Origin: Acidobacteriota bacterium
GTDB taxonomy: Bacteria; Acidobacteriota; UBA6911
Direction: 5' to 3'
NCBI GenBank assembly: GCA_012729555.1
Contig: JAAYCX010000096.1
Coordinates: forward strand, 1 to 36,177
Length of the DNA: 36,177 nt
The notes beneath the pieces were generated by a model, which saw only the letters and a list, made by a program, of their open reading frames with translations, did no database searches and was not told where the DNA came from. The position numbers were made by a program, and so were the translations under genes. Numbering within the stretch: the stretch's first letter is position 1; every line of letters begins with the position of its first letter. Shown here in pieces: positions 8,023-15,297 of this stretch.

Positions 8023-8763
8023 GTGAATTATCGCCATCATAAAATCGAGACCGAAAACCGCAACCTGCTCGACTTCATCCGCCAGCTGGCCGAAGGGAAG
8101 TTCCTGATCCCGACCTTCCAGAGGCAGTTCGTCTGGGAGCCGGGGGACATCGTCAGCCTCTGGGACAGCCTCTACCGCCGCTACCCCATCGGCAGCATCC
8201 TCTGCTGGAACACCACGATCCGGCTCCACGTGCACCGCAGAATCGGGGGCTTCTTCGTCCCCGAAAACGGCGGGGAGGGGGCGGGGCACCACGTCTACAT
8301 CCTCGACGGGCAGCAGCGCTCCACCTCGCTCGTGGCCTCGTTCTACGGCGGGGCGGGGAGGGTCAAGGAACACTACGACGTCGACCATACCGTTCATTTC
8401 GACCTGACCCGGGGGGAGTTTTTCCTGGAGCAGGACTACTTCCGGCACCGGTGGGAGTCCGACCCGGCGTTCCTTTTCCCGGTGCGGGAGGCGCCCGGGC
8501 TCCCCGACGACTACGTCGCGGGGCTTACGGGGATGAAGGGGTACGGGCGGAAGGCGGTGGAGAACTTCGCCCAGCTTAAATACATGTTTTCGGAGTACCC
8601 GGTGCCGCTCATCCACCTGCGGGGGTTCAACATCGCCGACGTCTGCTCCATCTTCGAACGGATGAACCAGTCGGGCAAGCGTCTGGAGAACCTCGACATT
8701 CTCATTGCCCGCGGATTCAGGAACTACGCCACCGTGGTCGAGGAAGACTTTCCGATCTCCTGA
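8023..8763 (+). CDS. DUF262-domain protein, apparently C-terminally truncated
   Basis: 246 aa from GTG 8023, chosen because GGGAGG at 8012-8017 precedes it and an exact TATAAT lies at 7998-8003; frame open upstream of this is probably not coding. Residues about 10-225 form a DUF262 (ParB/Srx-like, GmrS-type) domain: FLIPTFQRQFVWEPGDIVSL, YPIGSILCWNT, the NTP-site motif ILDGQQRSTSLVAS, and IFERMNQSGKRLENLDILIA. Such domains occur in type IV restriction enzymes and other defence-linked proteins. Full-length members usually carry a further helical or DUF1524 HNH nuclease part. Here the frame stops shortly after the DUF262 core and no continuation was found in other frames downstream. It may be a remnant or a stand-alone NTP-dependent sensor. 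It has no defence-gene neighbours. Confidence 0.8.
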   Translation: MNYRHHKIETENRNLLDFIRQLAEGKFLIPTFQRQFVWEPGDIVSLWDSLYRRYPIGSILCWNTTIRLHVHRRIGGFFVPENGGEGAGHHVYILDGQQRSTSLVASFYGGAGRVKEHYDVDHTVHFDLTRGEFFLEQDYFRHRWESDPAFLFPVREAPGLPDDYVAGLTGMKGYGRKAVENFAQLKYMFSEYPVPLIHLRGFNIADVCSIFERMNQSGKRLENLDILIARGFRNYATVVEEDFPIS

Positions 8764-8895
8764 CAGGGCCGGTCCCACTGAACTTCCCGTAATGAACGTG
8801 GGGGCGCGTCGGGATCCGTGGTAGAATGAGGGAAATCAGGGCGGCGCGGCCGCCGACGCCTTTTGCCTGTCTTCCACGGTTCCGGAGGGAGTCCC

Positions 8896-9138
8896 ATGGT
8901 CGAAGAAGAACTGAGATCGGAGCTGGAACAACTGCGGGCGGAAAACGAGGCTCTCAAAAAAGCGGCTTCCAGGGAGCTGTCGATGAAGGTGAGCCAGAAG
9001 GGGGCCCTTTCGGTCTACGGCCTGGGCCGTTTCCCGGTGACGCTCTACAAGGAACAGTGGCTGCGGCTGCTCGAGTTCGCGGGGGAGATCAGGGACTTCA
9101 TCTCCCAAAACGAGGACGGGCTCAAAGTGAGGAAATAG
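8896..9138 (+). CDS. Small conserved protein with N-terminal coiled coil
   Basis: 80 aa. ATG 8896 is preceded by GGAGGG at 8883-8888. Residues 1-30 (EEELRSELEQLRAENEALKK) form a clear heptad coiled coil. Residues about 33-65 contain GALSVYGLGRFPVTLYKEQW, a stretch I have the impression is well conserved in small unannotated proteins of several phyla. There is no signal peptide or membrane segment, so it is likely a cytoplasmic oligomer or adaptor. The function is unknown. It follows the DUF262 gene on the same strand after 132 bp, with TAGAAT at 8822-8827 as a possible -10 box. Confidence 0.75.
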   Translation: MVEEELRSELEQLRAENEALKKAASRELSMKVSQKGALSVYGLGRFPVTLYKEQWLRLLEFAGEIRDFISQNEDGLKVRK

Positions 9139-9200
9139 GGGGGCGGGGGGGGCGGGCGACCGCGAGCGGGCGCCCGACCCTTTAATATTGTGGCAGCTGC

Positions 9201-9656
9201 CTAGTCCTCGTAGGGATAATGCGCGGGCCGCTTCTTCTGTCCTTTGGCCGTGATGGTCATGTCGGATATCGACCCCTCGGCGAAGGTGAGGCATTCGGCC
9301 GGGGGGTTGCTGATCGCCATCGGCTCCCAGGAGGGGTAGCCTCCCTTGTAGACCAGCTCGTACCCGGAATTCCCCAGCGTTACCTTTTTCTCCTTCTTGA
9401 AGCGGAGGACCTCCTGCTTGAGGTATTCCAGCTCCGGGCTCCGGTTCGGCGGCGGGAAGTTCTCGATTCTCACCCTGAGCGTGACGGATTTGAAATTGCC
9501 GTCGACAACCAGCTCCACGGCCTGCCCGTTGAACTCGGCGTACGGAATCACGATTTCCTTCTGGGGGTCGTAATCGTCGGCGGCGGCGGTAAAGGAAAGC
9601 AGGGAACAGACGGTAATGGATAACAAGGCGGCAGCCACTCCATACCCGTGTCTCAT
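9201..9656 (-). CDS. Secreted hypothetical protein
   Basis: 151 aa with a Sec signal peptide: basic MRHGYG, a hydrophobic core and cleavage near the TAAADD region (about 24-28). The mature part is small and beta-rich, with VELVVDGNFKSVTLRVRIEN, a Lys-rich helix (about 78-95) and a Pro/Lys-rich end. No Cys pair or family motif was recognised. The start is fixed by AGGAGG (complement of 9663-9668) six bases before ATG 9656; the TTG one codon earlier is too close. It is probably monocistronic, since the next minus-strand gene upstream in transcription ends at 9763 with 106 bp between them. Confidence 0.75.
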   Translation of the reverse strand: MRHGYGVAAALLSITVCSLLSFTAAADDYDPQKEIVIPYAEFNGQAVELVVDGNFKSVTLRVRIENFPPPNRSPELEYLKQEVLRFKKEKKVTLGNSGYELVYKGGYPSWEPMAISNPPAECLTFAEGSISDMTITAKGQKKRPAHYPYED

Positions 9657-9762
9657 CAATCACCTCCTGGTGCGGAAATGCAAAGGTTTTTCAGATCTTG
9701 GGGGTATTGTATGACAAAGCGGCGGCGGCTCAACGAAAAAATGCGTACCGCGGGGTGCGGGC

Positions 9763-11637
9763 TCAGAATTCGCGCAGCGATTCCTGGATCCCCTTGTGGG
9801 TTTCGTACCAGAAACCGAGCGCCGCCTCCATCTTGTCCTCGGCGAACCGGTCGAGCCAGGAGAGGAGTTCGGGCCCCTGCTCCCCTTCGACATCGCGCTT
9901 GCGCAGCAGGAAGCGGTGGACATAGTCGGCCGAGCGTTCCGATTCCCAGAAGGTCGATGAGTTGCGGCAGTGGATGCGGGCCGCGGTCATGGCCGCGCAT
10001 CCGAGGTAGGCGTCCTTCATCCCGTAGAGAGCGTCGATGATCTCGGGCGCCATCTCCTCGGCCCACTGGCGGTGGAAACGGCAGATGCCGAGGTTGTCGA
10101 GCACCAGTTCGGCGACCATGCGGTCGGCGTTTCTGCGCCCCAGTTCGCGCGGGGGGACGAAATCGTAGCCGTAATACATGTAGTACTTCCCCATGATCGA
10201 CATCGGGGAGAGCACGCCGGGGGTCCAGTACTGGTTGGGCACCATCCACCCCTTGCGGGCGAAGGCGGTGTAGACGAAGCGGTCCAGGGCCTCCTTCCCC
10301 TTCAGGCGGGAAAGGCGGCGGGCGAATTTGCGCGCCCCCCCTGACAGGTCCACGAGCCCCCTCTTTTCGATGATGGCGTCGAGCAGCCCGATGCCGATGC
10401 CGGCGTTATGCGCGCTGTCGGCGACCACGTCGAAGCCCGCGGGATCGAAGACGGGGCGCCGGTCCACGCCGAATTCCTCCGGCTCCGCGAGCCCTTCGGC
10501 CAGGCACTCCATCATCCAGGAGACCACCCCCCCGGCCGAAATGGCGTCGAACCCCAGCATGTCGGCGTGGTGGGTGAGGCGCTCGGCCGCCCGCTGGTCG
10601 AACACCCCCGCCAGCGGCCCCAGCGCCTGGTAGGGCTCGTAGTCCTTCTTGAACTCCCCCCGCAGCTTCTTGCACACGGCCGAGCACGGTTCCCCGCACG
10701 TAGTCTGATGCCTGGGCTGAATCGTCTCCTCGTTGAACTGCCGGAGGTAGTGGCCGAGCACGAATTCCCGGTGGATGCGCACCCGCTCCTCTTCCGACAT
10801 GTAGATGCTGCGGTAGTTGAAGGAGAGCATGCGGCCGCCCAGGGTGGCATAGTTGACGCCGAAGGTGCCCCCGGTCTCGAACCTCGGTTCGAACCGGTAT
10901 TTGGTCGTCGCCTCCATATCCTTGGCCAGCAGTTTTTTCTCGTATTTGTGCTGGAACCATTCGTCCGCCACCTTCCGGTCCCGGAAATCGTCGTCGAGCA
11001 CCGACCCGCCGTAGATGACGGCGGCGATCCCGTGCTGCGCGAGGAGCTTCGACCCGAACCCGCCGCGTCCGGCCCAGGTGTCGGCGGGACTCATCTCCCC
11101 CCGCCTGACCGGGGCGGAGCAGAGGGCGCCCATGTCGGTCGTCAGGGCGGCGGGGCCGACCGCGAGCACGCGGGGATCGTTTTCATACCGGCCGCCGAAA
11201 CGCCCCAGGGCGTAATCCATCATGGCGTACACGCCGCCGCGCCCCTCGCGCCACACCCCGGCGGCGTCGACCGGCTCGATCTCCACCTCGACCTCCTCTC
11301 CGTGGCAGCGGTTGAGGTAGAGGATCGAAGGGGAGGGCGCCCGGCCGGTGATCGAGAGCATGTTGAGCCCCAGGTTTTCGAACACCAGCCCCGCCCCCCC
11401 CATCGAGGAGACGAAAAACCCGCCCCAGCAGGGGGAAAAGCCGGTGACGATCAGCCGGTTGGACCCCGGGAAGATGGAGCCGGCCAGGAGCCCGATGCCG
11501 AAGTTCAGGCTGTTCTGCTTTCCCGCCAGGTGCAGCCCCAGGTCGACGGGGCCGAAGAAATCCCCGACCCGGTATCGGTTCATGCGGTAGAAGGAGGTCG
11601 AGGCGTCGACGACCAGCACTCTCTGGTGGGAATCCAT
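9763..11637 (-). CDS. Aldehyde:ferredoxin oxidoreductase family protein (tungsten enzyme)
   Basis: This 624-aa protein has the usual AOR length. The family oxidises aldehydes to carboxylates, or the reverse, at a bis-pyranopterin tungsten (rarely molybdenum) centre next to one [4Fe-4S] cluster, with ferredoxin as partner. Visible features are the N-terminal domain with NFGIGLLAGSIFPGSNRLIV, TWAGRGGFGSKLLAQHGIAA (about 187-206), the cluster-binding Cys group at 314, 318 and 322 (CGEPCSAVC), the conserved GFDAISAGGVVSW, and the fourth cluster Cys at 519 in DNLGICRFH. The Cys spacing is CX3CX3C instead of the CX2CX3C of archaeal AOR. It is translated 6 bp after an NCS2-type permease, with GGAG overlapping the permease stop region, so the two form an operon. 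The substrate cannot be told from sequence. Confidence 0.88.
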   Translation of the reverse strand: MDSHQRVLVVDASTSFYRMNRYRVGDFFGPVDLGLHLAGKQNSLNFGIGLLAGSIFPGSNRLIVTGFSPCWGGFFVSSMGGAGLVFENLGLNMLSITGRAPSPSILYLNRCHGEEVEVEIEPVDAAGVWREGRGGVYAMMDYALGRFGGRYENDPRVLAVGPAALTTDMGALCSAPVRRGEMSPADTWAGRGGFGSKLLAQHGIAAVIYGGSVLDDDFRDRKVADEWFQHKYEKKLLAKDMEATTKYRFEPRFETGGTFGVNYATLGGRMLSFNYRSIYMSEEERVRIHREFVLGHYLRQFNEETIQPRHQTTCGEPCSAVCKKLRGEFKKDYEPYQALGPLAGVFDQRAAERLTHHADMLGFDAISAGGVVSWMMECLAEGLAEPEEFGVDRRPVFDPAGFDVVADSAHNAGIGIGLLDAIIEKRGLVDLSGGARKFARRLSRLKGKEALDRFVYTAFARKGWMVPNQYWTPGVLSPMSIMGKYYMYYGYDFVPPRELGRRNADRMVAELVLDNLGICRFHRQWAEEMAPEIIDALYGMKDAYLGCAAMTAARIHCRNSSTFWESERSADYVHRFLLRKRDVEGEQGPELLSWLDRFAEDKMEAALGFWYETHKGIQESLREF

Positions 11638-11643
11638 GAGGGT

Positions 11644-13188
11644 TCACTCCTCTTCCAGCTCTTCGGGCCGGCGCGCCATGCGCGCGGCGAGAAGGAAGGC
11701 GGCCACGAGCGCGTAGCCCAGGGTTATGTGCCAGACGATCGGGTTGTCCAGGCGCCAGGGAAGGTAGAGGCTCCCCGCGGGGGAGACCGAGTGCATCAGC
11801 CCGAACATCGCAAACAACGCGCACAGGAGGGCGTACGCGGCCCCGGTCCGGACGCGGCCGTCGATGAGGCTGGCCAGCATCCCCCCCCACAGGATCGCCG
11901 TCAGGATGAAGCCGTTGCCCAGGGCGCGCAGGATGACCTGGTCGGCCGCCACCGCGTCCGGGAGCGTGAGCGCCGGGCCGAGCTTGTCGAGCAGGCTGCT
12001 GGTGTGGGTCAGCACCAGGTAACCGACCGCGGGGATGACGGCGAAGGCGACGGCCGGGGCGTGGGCGCGGGGGGATTCGACGAAGGCCTGGGCGACGATC
12101 TGGATCCCGACAAAGAGGAGGATGGGGGTGATGACGGCCTCGGGGATCGCCTCGATGACGAAGGAGAGGGCGCCCAGCGCCCCCGCGACGCCGATGAAGA
12201 GCCCGGTGGCCAGGGTGTAGGCCGCCCGGCCCCCCATCGCCTTGTAGGCCGGGTGGCCGATATAGGGGGTGGTCTGCGCCACCCCCCCGAACAGGGCCGC
12301 CACCATCGTCGCCAGCGCCTCGGTCAGGAGGATGTCGCGCGTGCGGTAGGGGTCGCCGGCCACCCGCGCGCTCTCGGTGTTGTTGATCCCGCCGATGATG
12401 GTGATCAGGGCGAAGGGGAAGGCGATCGGCAGGTAGGCGAGCGCCCGGTCGAGCCCGTCGAGGAACCCGAGCGTAGGGAGGGGGAGGGCGGGGTGCAGCT
12501 CGAGCACCGGCGCCGCCGCCCGGGCGCCCAGAACGCCCAGGCCGCCCATCAGGTAGTAGAGGAGGCAGCCGACGGCCACGGCGAGGAAGGCTCCGGGGAT
12601 TCCAAAGGGGAGCCGGCGCCGGGCCACGATGGCGTAGAGGATGATCCCCAGGGAGGCGATCCCGGCCACCGGGGCGGAGAAGATCTTGAGCATGGGGAAG
12701 AAGGCGAGGAGGGTGACGCCGATCCCGGCCAGCGACCCCAGGAGCCCGGCCTGCGCGGCGTGGCGCCGCACCCAGCCTCCCAGGAAGGAGAGGGCCAGCT
12801 TGAGGATCCCGATGATCATGAGGGCGGCCATGCCCACCTGCCACGCGGTCACGGCGTCCCGGGTTTCGAGGTAGACGGGGCCGAGCACGGCGGCCGCGAT
12901 GCCCACCGTGCTCGGCGTGTCCAGGCCGAGAGGCATCGCCGTGATGTCGCTCCGCCCCGTTTTCCGCGCCAGGCGGAAGGCGAGCCAGGTGTAGACGGCG
13001 TCCCCCACCAGGACCCCGAGGGCGGTCCCGGGGATCATCAGCCGGTAGACGCTTTCGGCGGGGTAGCCGTAGACCCCGACGAGGATCCCGGTGAGGATGA
13101 CGAGGTTGGTGACGTTGTCGAGCATCAGGCCGAAGAAGGCGTTGAGATCGCCCCACTGGGCCCAGCGGTATCCGGATGTGTGCGGCAT
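11644..13188 (-). CDS. NCS2-type (xanthine/uracil-like) permease
   Basis: A 514-aa polytopic membrane protein with about 12 hydrophobic segments and a short acidic tail. It has the general pattern of the NCS2/AzgA superfamily (UapA/UraA fold), including GLMLDNVTNLVILTGILVG near the start, the GGINNTESARVAGDP segment before TM8 and PYIGHPAYKAMGGRAAYTLA. It lacks the exact nucleobase-binding signatures of UraA or AzgA that I know, so the substrate is open: a nucleobase, another planar anion, or conceivably an oxyanion, since the related SulP fold carries molybdate and sulfate. The ATG has GGGAGGGG just upstream. It is the first gene of the operon with the aldehyde oxidoreductase, which suggests it supplies that enzyme's substrate or metal. 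Confidence 0.82.
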   Translation of the reverse strand: MPHTSGYRWAQWGDLNAFFGLMLDNVTNLVILTGILVGVYGYPAESVYRLMIPGTALGVLVGDAVYTWLAFRLARKTGRSDITAMPLGLDTPSTVGIAAAVLGPVYLETRDAVTAWQVGMAALMIIGILKLALSFLGGWVRRHAAQAGLLGSLAGIGVTLLAFFPMLKIFSAPVAGIASLGIILYAIVARRRLPFGIPGAFLAVAVGCLLYYLMGGLGVLGARAAAPVLELHPALPLPTLGFLDGLDRALAYLPIAFPFALITIIGGINNTESARVAGDPYRTRDILLTEALATMVAALFGGVAQTTPYIGHPAYKAMGGRAAYTLATGLFIGVAGALGALSFVIEAIPEAVITPILLFVGIQIVAQAFVESPRAHAPAVAFAVIPAVGYLVLTHTSSLLDKLGPALTLPDAVAADQVILRALGNGFILTAILWGGMLASLIDGRVRTGAAYALLCALFAMFGLMHSVSPAGSLYLPWRLDNPIVWHITLGYALVAAFLLAARMARRPEELEEE

Positions 13189-13392
13189 CGACCCCTCCCT
13201 GTCCGATCAACCCGGGATTGTACACCAGCGTGCGGATGGGGAATATGGTATAGTGGCGACAAACAGGACGGATCATGGCCATGCTTCCTTGCTGCCTTCG
13301 CCCCCCTGCTTTCCCTCCACGGTTTGACGCTGTACGGTCCCGGCCGGATCCGGCATCCCGGTTGAGTTTCCCTATCGTGACTGGGAGGATTC

Positions 13393-13887
13393 ATGACCAA
13401 AAAGATGCAGTTGCGTGAAACGCTCCGGATTCAGAAGCGCGGGCGGGTGGGCGGACCCCGGCCCGGGAAATACCGGCTCCATACGAAATGTCCGGAATGC
13501 GACCTGGTTTTTCTGGATGGCGCCTGGAAGCGGGACCCGTCGGCCGCCTCGGGCGCGCGGGGACGCACACTCTGCCCCGCCTGCAGGCAGATCCGGGACG
13601 GGCAGGCCGGGGGGCTGGTGGAACTCGACGGCTCTTTCGCCGAGGCGCATCGCGAGGAACTGCTCAACCGCATCCGCAATGTCGAGCGGCGGACCAGGCT
13701 GGAGCGGCCGCTCGAGCGGATCATCAGCCTGGAGGAGGGGGCGGAGGGGATCAGGGTGTCCGCCACCACCGAGCACCTGGTCGCCCGCATCGGCAAGTCG
13801 ATCCAGCGGGACTTCGGGGGGACCCTCAGCCTCCGCTACGCCCCCCAGGACAAGTTCGCCGTCGTCCACTGGCACCGGGACGCCTGA
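13393..13887 (+). CDS. BCAM0308-family zinc-binding protein
   Basis: This 164-aa cytoplasmic protein has two Cys pairs, CPEC (about 33-36) and CPAC (about 61-64), that form a zinc site. A helical PLERIISLEE segment and a C-terminal alpha-beta part follow, with TEHLVARIGKSIQRDFGGTL and KFAVVHWHR. The order (basic N-terminus, CxxC, CPAC-RQIRDG, then V-ELDGSF--AHREE) fits the BCAM0308 family, whose role is unknown; distant likeness to NMD3-type ribosome factors is known only by analogy. GGGAGG at 13383-13388 fixes the start. The gene is divergent from the permease operon (204 bp between) and convergent with aspA (18 bp between). Confidence 0.75.
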   Translation: MTKKMQLRETLRIQKRGRVGGPRPGKYRLHTKCPECDLVFLDGAWKRDPSAASGARGRTLCPACRQIRDGQAGGLVELDGSFAEAHREELLNRIRNVERRTRLERPLERIISLEEGAEGIRVSATTEHLVARIGKSIQRDFGGTLSLRYAPQDKFAVVHWHRDA

Positions 13888-13905
13888 TCGCCGGGGTGAT
13901 GGGGG

Positions 13906-15297
13906 TTACTTGATCCCCGGCTCGGTCATCTTCTCGAGCTCGAGGATGCCGTCGATCCGGTCGGCCGGGATCAGGCCCCGGCGCAGGACTATGTCCCGGA
14001 TGGAGTCGCCCGACTCGAGGTACTCCCGGGCGACCTCGGCCGCGGCCGCGTAGCCGATGTGGGGGTTGAGGGCGGTCACCACGCTCATGCTCGACTCGGC
14101 GTAACGCCGGCAGCGCTCGGGGTCGGCCCGGATCCCGGCCAGGCAGAAACGGCCGAAGACGCCCAGCGCGTTGGTCAGGATCGAGATCGCGTGGAGCAGG
14201 TCGTGGGCGACGACGGGCATCATGACGTTCAGTTCCAGCTGCCCCGCCTGCGCCGCCAGCAGGATCGTGCTGTCGCAGCCGATGACGTGGAAGCAGACCA
14301 TGTCGAGCATCTCGGCCATGACGGGGTTGACTTTCCCGGGCATGATCGAGGAGCCGGGCTGCCGTTCCGGCAGCCGGATTTCCGCCAGGCCCGTTTTCGG
14401 CCCCGAGCCGAGGAGGCGGAGGTCGTTGGCGATGCGGATGAGATCCTGGGCGAGCGCGCGCACCGCGCCGGAAAGCTCCACGAAGGGGCGCAGGGACTGC
14501 ATCGCCTCGAAATAGTCGTCGCATTCCCGGAAATCGATCCCGGTCTGCCGGCTCAGCTGCCTGACCATCAGGGGGCGGTAGCGGGGGTGCGCGTTGACGC
14601 CGGTGCCTACGGCGGTCCCCCCGATCCCCAGTTCCAGGCTGCTTTCGGCCGCCCTCCGGATCGCCTCGCCGTGTTTGCGCATCGAGGTGGCGTAGGCGCC
14701 GAACTCCTGCCCCAGCCTGAGGGGCACGGCGTCCTGCAGGTGGGTGCGGCCCGACTTGACGACGGGGTCGAACTCCCCGGCCTTGTCCCGGAACAGCTTT
14801 TCCGCCCCGGCGACCGCTTCCAGAAGGCGGGCGCTCTCGGTGAAGGCGGCGATGCGGATGGCGGTCGGGCAGACGTCGTTGGTGGACTGCGCCATGTTCA
14901 CGTGGTCGTTGGGGTGGACCAGGGAGTAGTCCCCCTTCGTTCCCCCGAGGAGCTCTATCGCCCGGTTGGCCACGACCTCGTTCACGTTCATGTTGTGCGA
15001 AGTCCCGGCCCCGGCCTGGAAGACGTCCACCACGAACCACTCCCGGAGCCGGCCCCCGAGGATCTCCCGGCAGGCCGCCGTGATGGCGTCCGCCCGCTCC
15101 CCGTCGAGCAGCCCCAGGGAGCGGTTGACCCCGGCCGCGGCCATCTTGATCTGCAGGGTGGCGTCGACGTAGGCGGGGGAGGGCGGGATCCCGCTGATGG
15201 GGAAGTTTTCCAGCGCACGGTGGGTCTGGGCGCCGTAATAGGCGTCTTCCGGGACCCGGCGCTCTCCCAGGGAGTCCTTCTCGGTCCTTGTCCTCAT
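13906..15297 (-). CDS. aspA: Aspartate ammonia-lyase (aspartase/fumarase superfamily)
   Basis: 463 aa, the usual length. The enzyme deaminates L-aspartate to fumarate and ammonia as a cytoplasmic homotetramer. N-terminal VPEDAYYGAQTHRALENFPI and QAGAGTSHNMNVNEVVANRA are more aspartase-like than FumC-like. PNDHVNMAQSTNDV and the superfamily signature GSSIMPGKVNPVMAEML, with the catalytic Ser loop, are intact. GQLELNVMMPVVAHDLLHA also matches bacterial aspartases, though a fumarase activity cannot be excluded from sequence alone. The start ATG overlaps the stop of the beta-hexosaminidase gene (ATGA), so translation is probably coupled. Confidence 0.85.
   Translation of the reverse strand: MRTRTEKDSLGERRVPEDAYYGAQTHRALENFPISGIPPSPAYVDATLQIKMAAAGVNRSLGLLDGERADAITAACREILGGRLREWFVVDVFQAGAGTSHNMNVNEVVANRAIELLGGTKGDYSLVHPNDHVNMAQSTNDVCPTAIRIAAFTESARLLEAVAGAEKLFRDKAGEFDPVVKSGRTHLQDAVPLRLGQEFGAYATSMRKHGEAIRRAAESSLELGIGGTAVGTGVNAHPRYRPLMVRQLSRQTGIDFRECDDYFEAMQSLRPFVELSGAVRALAQDLIRIANDLRLLGSGPKTGLAEIRLPERQPGSSIMPGKVNPVMAEMLDMVCFHVIGCDSTILLAAQAGQLELNVMMPVVAHDLLHAISILTNALGVFGRFCLAGIRADPERCRRYAESSMSVVTALNPHIGYAAAAEVAREYLESGDSIRDIVLRRGLIPADRIDGILELEKMTEPGIK

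Noticed and set aside
9139-9200. G-rich run and imperfect dyad considered as a terminator or G-quadruplex
   Set aside because: The stem is poorly formed and no T tract follows directly; not strong enough to call.
10408-13365. A 985-codon open frame opposite the permease and oxidoreductase genes
   Set aside because: It is a high-G+C shadow frame: very rich in Gly, Arg, Pro, Asp and Glu, no domain, and it lies antisense to two well-supported genes.
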